Positions 1-10,575 of a stretch of DNA of 64,000 bases are shown here, one piece after another. The position numbers and the translations under genes are program-made. A model generated the notes under the pieces. That model was not told the DNA's origin and did no database searches. It worked only from the letters and a program-made list of their open reading frames with translations. The stretch is from Symsagittifera roscoffensis (lineage: Eukaryota > Xenacoelomorpha > Acoela > Convolutidae), in assembly GCF_963678635.1 (NCBI RefSeq), contig NC_087067.1, positions 30,046,401 through 30,110,400 on the forward strand. The letters are read 5' to 3'. Positions within the stretch are counted from its first letter, which is position 1. The number at the start of each line of letters is the position of its first letter.

Positions 1-108
1 AAAACTGCTGGAGAACAGCATGCGGTTACCTAAAAAAAATCGAGGAGCACAAGTGCTTAAGCAGCAAATCTATTCTTTAAAATATTTGATTTAGCTTAGG
101 CAACAAAC

Positions 109-177
109 TCAGAGGCGGATCTAGGATTTTCTCGAGGGGGAGGGGGCAGAATTTCAAAAAAACGTCCGAACGGCGCA
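109..177 (+). repeat. Left-end fragment of a hAT-type MITE
   Basis: The stretch starting CAGAGGCGGATCTAGG, followed by TTTTCTCGAGGGGG, matches the left end of the complete MITE at 12513. It is cut off after about 70 bases by the foldback element. No matching right end with a target duplication was found nearby; a weak CCGCCC motif at about 722 has no duplication. It is best read as a truncated copy. Confidence 0.6.
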
Positions 178-479
178 CAGACAATTCGGCCAAAGACAAT
201 TCAGCCAAAGACAATTCAGATTAAGACAACTCAGCCAAAGACAATTCAGCCGATTTGAAATTCAGACAATTCAGCCAAAAATATACAGACAATTCAGCCT
301 GAGGCAATTGGAGCCATATATGGCTCTAAATTTTGAATAGAGTCCTACCATCTGTAGGCAAGCTCGCAACACGTTGGCGCGACTGCCGCGGTCACTATTA
401 TTGGCTGAATTGTCTGCATACTTTTGGCTGAATTGTCTGAATTTCAAATCGGCTGAATTGTCTTTGGTCGAACTGTCTG
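178..479. mobile_element. Foldback element with arms made of ~15-bp subrepeats
   Basis: Positions 241-299 and 403-461 are near-perfect reverse complements. Both arms are built from copies of GACAATTCAGCCAAA in opposite orientation. The left arm (from 178) has about three more units than the right arm (ending 479). The ~100-bp centre has no coding frame. Termini read CAGACA...TGTCTG. Flanks GGCGCA and GACGCA might be an imperfect 6-bp target duplication. Long inverted arms with internal subrepeats and a non-coding centre are the hallmark of foldback-type non-autonomous DNA transposons. The family is unknown. Confidence 0.7.
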
Positions 480-772
480 GACGCAGATATGGAATGTTCG
501 CGAATCTACTAAGCAAATAATACTGATTAAGTTTACTTGCAACCAAATTTCGCTTTTTATAATTGAAGCACTTTTGTTTTTTTTTTTCGTCAAACTTTCA
601 ATAAAGTGCCCAGCAACTTTTTGACTCAGTTGCCGTCGACGTAAGATTTTTTGCCTTTCTTGTTTTTTTGCTAATGTTTTTGGTCGACCTAAGAAAATGG
701 TCGACAAAACTTTCAATTTTTTTAAATATCCGCCCTCTCTTGAAAGTCGTAGATCTGCAACTACAACTGATA

Positions 773-1724
773 CTACATTTTATCTCGAAAAACTTGTTTC
801 ATTGTATTTTTCGTTGATGACCAAATCGTACACAAGACCCCAGATTTTGGGCGTTTGGAAAATTTAGGCCCTTTACCGGTTTTGGAAATGGGTGGCAGCT
901 CCACTGATGACTCTTTTGGCGAATTAGAATGCGACTTCACAGCTGTGTTGAAACTACTCTCACTTTTCCCATTTCTCCCCCATGAACTAACACCGCCACA
1001 TCCAAACGTATTAAGCATCTCCTCCTCTTTTCTCGCCTCTCCATGAACAAAACTACCTCTTCCCCTTTTTGCCGAGTTGGAGTTCCTCGCAAATGTAGAA
1101 CTGAACGTTACATTTCCACTTGATCGCCCGTATGAAGGCGGTTTTTGCGTCGAGTTCAAATGAGTTCCTTTGATCAATCAAATAAGAGGTCATTTTTAAC
1201 CGCTTTGCGACTCTGAAGCTCATTTTGAGCCGTTTTGCGACTTTAAAAAACATTTAATTCTAACCGAAACCACAAATCGTCGAGATTTCATCGACAAAAA
1301 AAACCAACAAAAAAAAGACAAAAAGAACAATGCGCTAAAGCAAATCAATTTCTGCTAATACTGCACTGCAATGAAGAGGCAGGCCATGGCTTAGGTTCAA
1401 ACATTCTAAAATGGCGTTGACTAATTGGTTGAACTAATCTTGTGAAATATAGTTGAATCGTTTCGGGCTAAATGATCTGGATCTTTTGATGAAAACGTCT
1501 CAAATTTCATATATGCTTAAATTTCCTCGCGCTATATCTAACACAGCCACGCATTTTTTTGCAGAGCCTATACTCATTTCAATCAATTGTTGTTCCCTAG
1601 TTTTGATTGATCCGCTTCCTTCATTCAAAGAACCAATACGAGATGATTGGCGGTTCTTCAAGGTACTTTTAGGTTCATGATCCACACCTTGGGAGAGAAG
1701 TCTGTCACGGCTGTTTCTGCTCAT
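773..1724 (-). CDS. Candidate two-exon gene, 181 aa, Ser/Lys-rich protein of unknown function
   Basis: This is a gene model, not a recognised family. Exon 1 runs 1724-1574, starting at an ATG just 3' of a good acceptor (polypyrimidine then CAG at 1729). Exon 2 runs 1167-773 and ends in TAG. The intron (1573-1168) starts GTATAG and ends AAAG. Phases fit: 1 base left over, then 2 taken up. The joined length of 546 nt is a whole number of codons. Exon 2 is clearly richer in G and C than its surroundings. The product is hydrophilic and rich in Ser, Lys, Arg and Asn, with no signal peptide or membrane segment. An ATG 4 nt upstream opens a seven-codon upstream frame overlapping the start. The acceptor of exon 2 has a poor pyrimidine tract. 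Chance open frames remain possible. Confidence 0.35.
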
Positions 1725-2163
1725 TCATCTGAAAAAGACCCTTATTGTCAAAAGGTAAATATCTTCCATTTTGAGCACACCAAAAAAGAGAAATTTCAAC
1801 AAACGCGGAAACAATAGAACTACAGTGCTGATTTAAATCATCCGGACAAAACAAACATTGGAAACGTCAAACGCGTTTTCCTCTACCATTCCTAACTTTA
1901 ATTATTCTAACAACAGTTACTTAAGTTTGGAAAAGTCTAGTGCTCTGTTGCAATACCCTTGCTAATCCATTAAGACATAATTGTTATGATAAACTTATGA
2001 TAAATAGCTTCCTTGAAATGGATCCTAACTTTTGTGAGCCTAATTGTTGTGGTAAACTCATTAAACAGGTCCGCCCTTGAACAAAATTTTCAGAGACTTG
2101 AGCTAAGGACATAAATCAGTCAATTTATTCAATACAGAGCCCCGTCGTTCTCAGCTTTGACGG

Positions 2164-3399
2164 GTGAAGACCACTATCATATTTTCATTCAGTACGTCAT
2201 TCTCAAGATTTGCTGAATACCACAGCCATCAATTTTCACATATCAGCCTCATTCTTCATTTCGTCTATTTCCTCAAAACGCTTCTTTTCCTTAAAGATTG
2301 GAAAGCAATGAACAAAAAAGTGGCTTACAAACTCTACGTCGACTTGCATCAAAAAGTCACACAAAAGGACGCTTTCAACCAAGAGGTGGCCAGGAAGCTG
2401 CTGTACAAGGTTGACGCTGTGTTCAAAGACGGTTTCGGACAGCAGTATTGTACATAAATTAACATTGGATGACACCATTCTCCTTGATTGTGCAATTCAT
2501 GCGTATCGTGGTCTACCACAGAGCAAAAAAACTTAAGTATTGGAAAAACACGAAACAAGAAAAACTCTGCAAGATGATATAATAGTATTATGAAATACAA
2601 TAGAACAGTTGACGAAACTTTAGGCGAATATGTGGCTCTGGTTAATAACTGTGAAGATCTTTTCAAATCCGATGTTTACGTTATACGCGTATTGATACAA
2701 ATTCGCAAAAGCGCACAATATGAAACTTAAAAAAAACAAAAAGGTCAATGAGCTGAATGAACTCATCAACAAAGACGGGAAATTTGTCGTGTTGGAGCTA
2801 TACACTTGTATCAACAACCTACAATCAACTTTAACAATCAATTTTAACCTGACAACATCAACAATCAACTTTAACATGACAACCTACATCTCAATTACAA
2901 AAGTGGGTTGCCTACACTGCAAAACGCTCTTCTGTCGGTCCTATCGAAAACCGCGAATGGCTTCACAGACAAATCTAAGATGTCATTGAAATCGAAGCAA
3001 AAAATCCACTCTACCAGCGCCCATTTGAAATACAAGGCCTATCACAATGCCAATTAAAAAGCTCACGCTTGGCATAATAACCACAATTCAAACTATAGTC
3101 ATCAACCAAGCAACAGCAACTATCAAGGTTACTTCTGATGAGTTTCTTTACAGACTGTTACGTGAAAATTATAAAATATGCAGAATCCACATTTGTTTTC
3201 TGTTCTGTCATTTATCGAGCTAACAATGGCTTCAAATAATCTCACGCCATTGATCGCGATTTCTGTGATCACCGAACATATTAACTCTCAAAGCCAGAAG
3301 AACTTTAGAATAAGATTTAGCCTTAACTGAAAATTAATTTCCTTTTTGGAGGGCTGTCTTACCAATTAATTTTAACTTTTAACCTTTATCAGGTGACAT
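2164..3399. other. Unrecognised sequence inside the Tc1-like element
   Basis: A 97-codon plus-strand frame lies at 2164-2457, and short lysine-rich fragments follow to about 2990. They may be remains of a retroelement ORF1 belonging to the pseudogene downstream, but no domain could be recognised. A degenerate copy of the TTGTGATAAACTTATTAAA repeat seen before other retroelements lies at about 1976-2068. Confidence 0.3.
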
Positions 3400-6150
3400 A
3401 GAACGTTTTCCCGGCCAAGATACAAATTGGAAAATTTTTGAACCAGGCAATTTCCTGGATAAGGACCTTAAATTATTTCAATTAAATTGTAGAAGTATTG
3501 AAAACAAACACCATCCTTTCAAAAACCTTGACAATGAATGATATTGGGAAAAACTGCTTTTTTCCCGCTTTAATCGAAAACTGCCTAACTGATAAGGACA
3601 TATCAAATCTACTTACTCCTGACGAAAACAGTTTTCAGATGATAATGATAAACTAAGATGGAAAAGCATCAAAGGTGGGGTCTTTTATTTTTAGTAGCGA
3701 AAGCTTTTATACTGAGTGAGATGATCTATTCTCAATGAACTCAAAATCTGAAATTTTATGGATCAAAAATTTTGCAAAATCGACTAGACTGGCGTCTGGA
3801 TTTCGAAATAAAAAAAGTTATGGGCGACCTTAACCTTAATTATTTAATTAAATCAGAGAAACAGATTTTAGATACCATATTATGCCCTTACGAAGTTTAT
3901 GTGCTCAATAAGTCAAATCCTACTTGCTACTGCGACAACATGAGTCTAATCGACTACATTAAAGGTGATAAAATTTTCCCTTACTACCTTCCCATGTCTT
4001 TAATTGCCCAATCAAATTGGCCAGTTTCCAACAATTGCAATTTTTCGTACACTGTTAAACGGAAAACTGACATCCAGGATAAATTTCACTTTTGATAAAA
4101 GCACATCTGTCAAAAAATACAGATGTGAACAAACAAAACTGGTCAAGTTTGATAAAAAAAACCTGCCCCAATTAGATGTATTCGCAATTTCGAAAAATCC
4201 TAGGCTCTATTATCAAATTGCAGGATACTATGCAACAAAATTTGATTCGCCATGAGAAACTTTTGTTTCCCTTGCATCTATATGGGTATCAAAACAAACT
4301 AAAAATCTGAATATGAAAAAAGATAATTACTTGAATTACGAGCTTCAACAAGTTTCAGGAAATGCAAAAGCTTCACATCAAAGCTAGGTAAATGAATTTG
4401 AAAAAATTTACAGGTATTTAATTGACTCAGCACCCTTCGAAAGGTTTAAGTGGAGCCTTATCAATGGAATCAGGAAAAAAAATGAACATCAACCAATAAA
4501 GAAGGCCTTAGGAATTGTTTGAATAAAATCGTGAACGAGCCCTAGAAGATGCAACTATGCGCAATTACAAGTTCGAGATGGTTGGCGAGATGGTTTTTCT
4601 TGGCTAGATGATTTTTCCACTTAGCTCTTGTAACAATCTCCACAACGGTAACATGACTAAAACTTTTTTTCCCGTTCTTTTTTTTTGTTCTGTTGCATCA
4701 AATGAATGTAAAAAACTTTTTCTTGCTTTGAGTTAAATGAACCCCCCTGTGTCCTTCTATTCCAGCTTGGGCACTCAAAGATGCCGCATATGAACTGTCA
4801 CAGCCAATTAGTCTTTCAATCAGAGAAAGCATAAAAACAAATATTTTCCCACATCAGCTTAAGCTGGCGAATATTACCTCTTTAAATAACAAGGGACGAG
4901 CTGAAGATCCACTTAATTACAGAGCAACTTCAATTACTCTGGTGATGTAGGTAGCATTTGGAAAGGTCATAGAATTTTAAATTACGGGATATCTTAATCG
5001 TAATAATATTCTTACTCCAACTCAGTTCGGTTTCAGGAAAAAGTAATCAACCATGGTTGCTATAGTATAACTGACTGAAACAATTCGAGCAAAAGTTGAT
5101 AACGATGAATTTGAAACAGCCGCACTAAATTCATTGAAATCTTTTGATTCAATAGATCAACAGCGTTTAATTAAAAAAAACTACAAATTATACGTTTCAA
5201 GAGGTCCTCACTTGATCTTATAAACAGCTACTTAACTAATTAATAGGTATCAAAAGGTTGTGATAATAAAAGCTGAATGCGATTTGAATAAAGAAAGTAG
5301 AGGCGTGCTGCAAGAAGCCTTTCTAGGCCTTCTTCTTTGTAACTTATACGCAAACAATATGAAAAACACCTCAGCTTGTCAGGTTATACATTACGCAGAA
5401 AACACAATTTTACTCTCGAGTGACAAATCTTGACTATGCATTTAAAAACTTCAACTAAAACAACTTACTAGATTATATTTGTTTCAAACCTGAAAACTAA
5501 ATCAGACAAAACTCTTTTTATAGTTTTTAGTAACAAAAACAAAAATTCAAAAAACATGAGCTCTAGATTGATGGACAGCTAATAAAAGAAAGAAAACAAT
5601 AACATATTTAGCTGTAGCTATTGATAATAATCTAACTTATCATGAACATGTCAAACAGTTACTCTTAAAAATGGCACAGGGTATTAAAGCCTTAACACAG
5701 TCAGAGACTGTATACCACACAAAATGAAAATCATTCTTATCAATGCCCTAGTCTTAAGTCATCTGCAATATTCAGCCGTGATTCTTGCCGTGAAAGACCA
5801 AAACCTTATCATAACAATTGATAACAACAAGTCGTAAAAGACTGCATTTATAATCGCTAATTTGATTCTTTTGCTGAAATGAAAGCGAATATTGGCAAAT
5901 TACGAGTTAGGTTTCTTCTTGACTATAGAATATCATTATATTGTAAACAAAAAATTAAGTCGCAGCAAAAACCCGCCTTCAATCCTGAAAAGCCTCCAAT
6001 TTTACCAAACAGATTTTTGTATCAGCTTCGGTCTGAGAAGCTCTTCTGCATCAAACACTCTCACAGTAAGATACTTGATAGAAGTGTTATTAGGAAGGGC
6101 ATTCTGCTAAACAATTTCATTCAAATACGTTAACGATATGATATTGATTC
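3400..6150 (+). pseudogene. Decayed non-LTR retrotransposon ORF2 (endonuclease plus reverse transcriptase)
   Basis: Fragments in shifting frames follow LINE ORF2 order. About 3470-3700 resembles the start of an APE-type endonuclease (NCRSIENK). 3772-4095 contains GDLNLNY, like the GD(F/L)N motif. About 4900-5060 has the RT block PLNYRATSITLV, then LTPTQFGFRKK with a stop. 5150 has the SFDSIDQQRLI block. About 5385 reads YAEN where YADD is expected. 5660-5800 has the post-RT HLQYSAVIL block. Many stops and shifts mean it is long dead. The clade (CR1/L2/jockey-like) is inferred from domain type only. Confidence 0.65.
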
Positions 6151-7230
6151 CAAAAATAGTACAACAACCAAGATAAGATAGAAAAAAATTTTTTGATCAA
6201 TTTGGAAAGAACCTAGGCAAAATTACTTATGGTAAAGTATGTTGGAAAGATTTTAGGTTCATCTAATGTACGTATATTCTGATAATAAATTTTTAAAAAC
6301 AAAACTGTACACTACCTCTTTTTGTGTCACTTGTTTAGTTCTAACACACCAACGGGAAATTCAGCGTTTGTTTTTTTTTAAATCGCAAGGGTAATAACAA
6401 AAACTTAACAGTCGGAAAGACGGATAACTGTTTTCTGTACAAGCAGGACAAAGTTTTCCGTCAAAGCCTCATTGCTGTTATTGATTTTGTAAAAACAATC
6501 AAGTTTTGCCAAAAACTCAATTGTATTTGAAAATCGTGGAAGAGAATTGAATGGGTTTATAAGCTAAAATATTGGGTAACAACAGCAATATAAACGTACT
6601 CGAGAAAACTACACTGAACAATTAACAATCAAACCTGTTTCGCTTGACAATGAGCGATCTTTTTTAAAGAAAATCTCGGGTAACCAAAACGTAACTTAAA
6701 GAGCCTAGGTTTCATAGCAATTTCGATGCCCAAAGAGCTCTCTAGCATCAGAAACCATTCCACGAAACCAAAGCAAAACCATAGTTCCTTCCCTACAACC
6801 CATTCAAAGTTGCCGGAACGAAAATACTTTCGCATAAGAGTTTACCATAATAACTAACATGGTAAGACAACTACGCTAAAAATACTACGTTAAAAAATGA
6901 GAAAATTTTTATCAAAAAGAGCCCCTTATACAGTCTACAAAGTTATACAAGAGTTACATCTCAGGCGAAACGTTAAAAATTGTTTTCAAACGAAAGTTTT
7001 CATTTTTATGATTTCCCTTATAGATTTTTAAAAATTTTACCCTAATTTATTGATCTGTGTAAGAAGCTCCTTTTGATATACATTTCTTTTCAATTAACTT
7101 GAAAGTTTTAGCTTAACTCTTAATTGACAAAAATACAGGGCACAATAATTGTGGTAGACCTCTTCTGTTCTCTTCAAATTGTCTAATCGTGACGCAATTT
7201 GATAAAAATAAAAACTTGTTTTGAAATTTC
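6151..7230. other. No recognisable gene
   Basis: AT-rich DNA between the dead LINE and the right Tc1-like end. A 68-codon minus-strand frame at 6629-6835 has no recognisable motif. I see no structured repeat here. Confidence 0.4.
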
Positions 7231-7332
7231 TTCGTTTTGTACGGATAATTTAAATCAGCACTGTATTATGAAATTGAATTCATTAACAGGTTAAAATAAA
7301 AAAGATTCCCGCTATTCAATATTGGTCAAAAG

Positions 7333-7819
7333 CAGTGATGACAGGATTATAGTTTTCTTTTATAGTCTATAATAGCGTGGCTATCATAATGCGCTATATT
7401 GACGCGTCTGTTCTATTAATAGAATTACTATAATAGAACGCTATTAATCACAGCTACTGCCGAGCGCTGATCAAAGTAGCTAATATTTCATCGGCTGACA
7501 ACTTGAAATCTCATCTTTTAGCTTACACTGTGTAAGTTACACATAAAATAACATTCGTTGCATATCCTTTTATCTGCAATATCTTTTAGCTTACACTGTA
7601 ATATCTTTTAGCTTATCTGCAATATCTTTTAGTTTACACTGCCCGAAAATCTTAACACTCGTTTGATAATAATATCGTATTGAAATAAAGTTTCAGCTCT
7701 GAAAAAGAGTTTTTTTCACATCCAATTTTTTTGGAAATCTATTATAGAATACTATAATCAAAGTATTATAGAATTTTGAGGATTATATTCTGTAATCGAC
7801 GTTAATAGGGTCATCACTG
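7333..7819. mobile_element. hAT-type MITE with 8-bp target-site duplication
   Basis: The element starts CAGTGATGAC and ends GTCATCACTG. It is flanked on both sides by GTCAAAAG (7325-7332 and 7820-7827). An 8-bp duplication with CAG-type ends is typical of hAT transposons. The 487-bp interior is non-coding. It contains internal repeats of a ~22-bp unit (ATCTTTTAGCTTACACTG variants, about 7515-7650) and several short palindromes around TTATAGAATACTATAA. Confidence 0.85.
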
Positions 7820-8390
7820 GTCAAAAGGTATCCCAAAAAACATTCAAGCATGCAACTTGCTGAGATAGCTTAAAAAGGTAAAGCATTATTGAAGAATTAA
7901 TCTATTAATCCATGATAGTCAATAACAAAGTAACTTTTTGAAAAACTAGACCGATGATTATGTTTTTGATTCACTGTGTCTGAATATTGATGGCAAATAA
8001 GTATGATCTCTTAAATGAAAAAACTATGAGCTACTAAAAACGCAGCTATCGGTATCTCGTTCCAAAATGGTTCCAAAATTATCTGAAAAATAGAACTTGA
8101 TATCAGCGGTGAATCTAGAAATTTCTCCAAGGGGAGTTGGATTAAAAAAACTGGTTTAGGTCTACCAAATTAATTTTTCAAGCTCCCAAGCCAAACACTA
8201 CAAAATACCCCATTTTGATATTTTCTGCCACCACCCCCTCATGCAGAGAAATAGTATCAAAGGATATCTCTCAGGGAAGTCAGGGGGTCGAACAGCAGCA
8301 CGAAACGTTCCAACAGCAAGACCTCTTCTTCAAAATGAAGGCCTTGTTTCAACGGCAAAAAATAAATTGAAATCCAGCTCCATAAATTAT

Positions 8391-8445
8391 ACAGAGGCGA
8401 AGCAGAGCTTCGCACCACTTGCGATGCAACACAAAACATCGTAGC
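8391..8445 (+). repeat. Dispersed GAAGCAGAGCTTCGC repeat, copy 1
   Basis: Core GCGAAGCAGAGCTTCGC (a palindrome), followed by ACCACTTGCGATGCAACACAAAA. Related copies are at 8801-8850, 9823-9850 and 46442-46485. All are in the same orientation with the palindrome upstream of a GATGCAA motif. Function unknown; it may be the conserved end of a short interspersed element. Confidence 0.6.
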
Positions 8446-8800
8446 TAAATAAAAGAAAATAAGACGGACACTACCAAGTCGAAAAAAATTGGTGTTTGCC
8501 ATTTCATCTGCAAGGTCTTTTGTATGATATATCATTCGACCCCGTTCGATGCTTATTTGTCGTTTCACGTAAGAAACAAAAATTCCTCTCAACTCCATGG
8601 TCGGAACAATAAATGCTACTTAATTGCGTGATCCTCTGCTTTAGCTAAAACAAAAAACTGAAAAACGCTGAATGAGAAAGGTCGCAATAATAAATAAAGA
8701 TGTCCACGCAGTATTCGCAGAAAAGAATCAGGTTGCGTTTTACTGAAATTGGGAGGACTGGAGATTGAAAACTGCTAATGATAAAAGATACTTAATAATT

Positions 8801-8850
8801 AGCACAGCTTTGCGCCACTGACGATGCGTCACAAAAATAGCATATCAAGC
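8801..8850 (+). repeat. Dispersed GAAGCAGAGCTTCGC repeat, copy 2
   Basis: Diverged copy reading AGCACAGCTTTGCGCCACTG then ACGATGCGTCACAAAA. Confidence 0.5.
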
Positions 8851-9822
8851 TAGCAGACAGAAAACAAATCCCCAAACCAAAAAAAATTCAAAGAAAAATC
8901 ATAACAACACTTCCTCAGTCAAAACGTTTACACCTGTCTCGTAGAATGAATTTCAATTTAAAGGCATGTCTTCAAACAAAACGTAATAACCTTAACATTG
9001 TTTGGCGATTTTAGGCCCTTAACCTGAGTTTGATCTCGACTTTTTCGGGGCTTTCAGTCAGTTTAGAAGATTTACGCAAAGGTAACGACGGTTCATATTT
9101 CTGCTTAACCGGCTCAACTTGCACACCGTTACATTAACTCTCTTGAACTGATGAAATACCAGAAAACCATTAATCAAAATCAGATTTGGTTCCTTATTCT
9201 AACCAACAAGTTCTACCGAAGATTAAGTATAGTCCCAGTTTCCTACGCACATGTTTAATGGCACCAGTGTTTCATACAGGAAAAAGCAAAAAAAAGATAT
9301 TGCAGCGAATATTTGATTCCGAGTGATCGAGAAAAACAATTAATTGGAACAACTAAGGCAATTTTTTTTGATAAAATAAATAACTTATTGGGACTTCATA
9401 AGTACAACTTTTGTGGGGCGAGAAAACAATTATTGAAACCACTTTTTGAACGCTAATTTGTGCGAAGACATAACTGCTCTCCACTTTTTATGCTGCGAAA
9501 ATTATTTCAATTGCAAAGACGAGAGATAAACTTATTAAACGTTGTCAATTTTCCATTGCAAGCACTCATAATTTCTTTTGCTTTTTCGAGTTATAAGGTG
9601 TTTCTTCTTGCCAAATTTAACTACCTCAGTGGAAACTCGTAAAGTGTCAATTCTTATATGTGAAAACCTTTTCATTCGTGCTTCCAAAAAAGTAAACTCA
9701 GTGTAGATAATTTTTTTTCAGACAAATTTTAAATTTAAAAAAACCGGACAGATACTGATAAGATACTGGACTCAAAATTTAATTCTACCTGAATTTCAAC
9801 GCTGTACACGGATGCAAAACGA

Positions 9823-9850
9823 CGGGGCTTCGCACCACTCGCAATACAAA
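9823..9850 (+). repeat. Dispersed GAAGCAGAGCTTCGC repeat, copy 3
   Basis: Partial copy: GGGGCTTCGCACCACTCGCA followed by ATACAAA. Confidence 0.5.
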
Positions 9851-10385
9851 TATGAATGAATTTAATTAGGTGAATATTATTAGATGAAAAATCTTGCAAC
9901 TCAATAACTATGAAAGTAGAAAAAAGCTGAGCTATAAAAAATACGTTCTGTGGGAACTAAGCCGACAAAAACCAGCAGATAGACGATAGTATAAAATAGC
10001 CGATAATTTTCAGCTTGCAACAAATTGGTACAGATCGGACTCGAGCTCTAGGACTTCGACGCCTCAAGAATAGGTTGCGCAGAATGATCCTTCAATTTCA
10101 GTTTATAATTTAGCAAGTAAAAACATTTAGCGTTTTCACGTGCAATTTACTGAACAAAGTTTTTGTCGGGAAATAAATCTAGTATCTGGATGTAACATCC
10201 TAGTAAATGGCAAGGGTAATTAAATAGCTATCAGAGCACTTTTTCAATTGCCAATTATAAAAATAAATTGAGAAAATGGCTTTTACCTTTCCCCCACCTG
10301 CGAATTTTTACATGTAAGTTAAGTGTTCGCTTTATCCGATTGTTATAAAAATTGACATGCGGACAATTAAGGTCATGTTAAATAA

Positions 10386-10445
10386 GTGAGATTCGAATGC
10401 AAAACCCTCGTGTTGTGAGACGAGGGTCATACATTCGAATTTCAC
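10386..10445. other. Long imperfect hairpin, about 60 nt
   Basis: GTGAGATTCGAATG pairs with CATTCGAATTTCAC (13 of 14). Inside, ACCCTCGT pairs perfectly with ACGAGGGT around an 8-nt loop, with 4-nt internal bulges (CAAA/CATA). It could be a pre-miRNA-like fold, a tiny palindromic transposon or a tRNA-derived relic (ATTCGAAT resembles a T-loop). Nothing in the sequence decides between these. Confidence 0.5.
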
Positions 10446-10485
10446 TTCGGTCACGGTTGGAGGGGTTCCAGTGTCATCCGTCTTT

Positions 10486-10575
10486 TCAAGGTGAGACTGG
10501 TTGCGGTAAAATGGATGAAACACCCTCCCCCACGGATGGTCCTGCACGGATGAGCAGGACCGGAAGCTAAAAAAA
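10486..10575 (+). repeat. Short SINE-like retroposon, copy 1
   Basis: Starts TCAAGGTGAGACTGG and ends in an A-run. It contains CCCTCCCCCAC and the perfect stem GGTCCTGC/GCAGGACC with loop ACGGATGA. It aligns over its whole length to the copy at 16391, which has a clear target duplication. No duplication is seen here. Confidence 0.7.

Larger units (their letters stand above)
1823..7263. mobile_element. Tc1/mariner-like terminal inverted repeats enclosing 5.4 kb
   Basis: CAGTGCTGATTTAAAT at 1823 recurs in inverted orientation ending at 7263. The match continues about 30 bp with three mismatches (ATCCGgACAAAAC against ATCCGtACAAAAC). Each end abuts a TA dinucleotide (1821-1822 and 7264-7265), as Tc1/mariner insertions do. 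No Tc1 transposase motif could be found inside. The interior carries a decayed non-LTR retroelement (about 3400-6150), so later insertion probably inflated a smaller element. The alternative is two separate solo ends, less likely given the matching TA boundaries. Confidence 0.6.
7828..10385. other. Non-coding stretch with dispersed short repeats
   Basis: No convincing gene. A CAGCGGTGAATCTAGA stretch near 8106 is reminiscent of the left end of the GGCGGATCTAGG MITE family. Three copies of a GCAGAGCTTCGC-type repeat occur here and are listed separately. The 113-codon minus frame at 8257-8598 has no recognisable domain. Confidence 0.4.

Noticed and set aside
109-730. Complete hAT MITE from the CAGAGGCGG end to CCGCCCTCT near 722
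   Set aside because: No 8-bp target duplication and poor right-end match; treated as a truncated left end.
1053-1253. Minus-strand frame with repeated VAKRLKM peptide
   Set aside because: Arises from a 35-bp imperfect direct repeat in non-coding DNA. The better-supported model in the other frame uses 1167-773.
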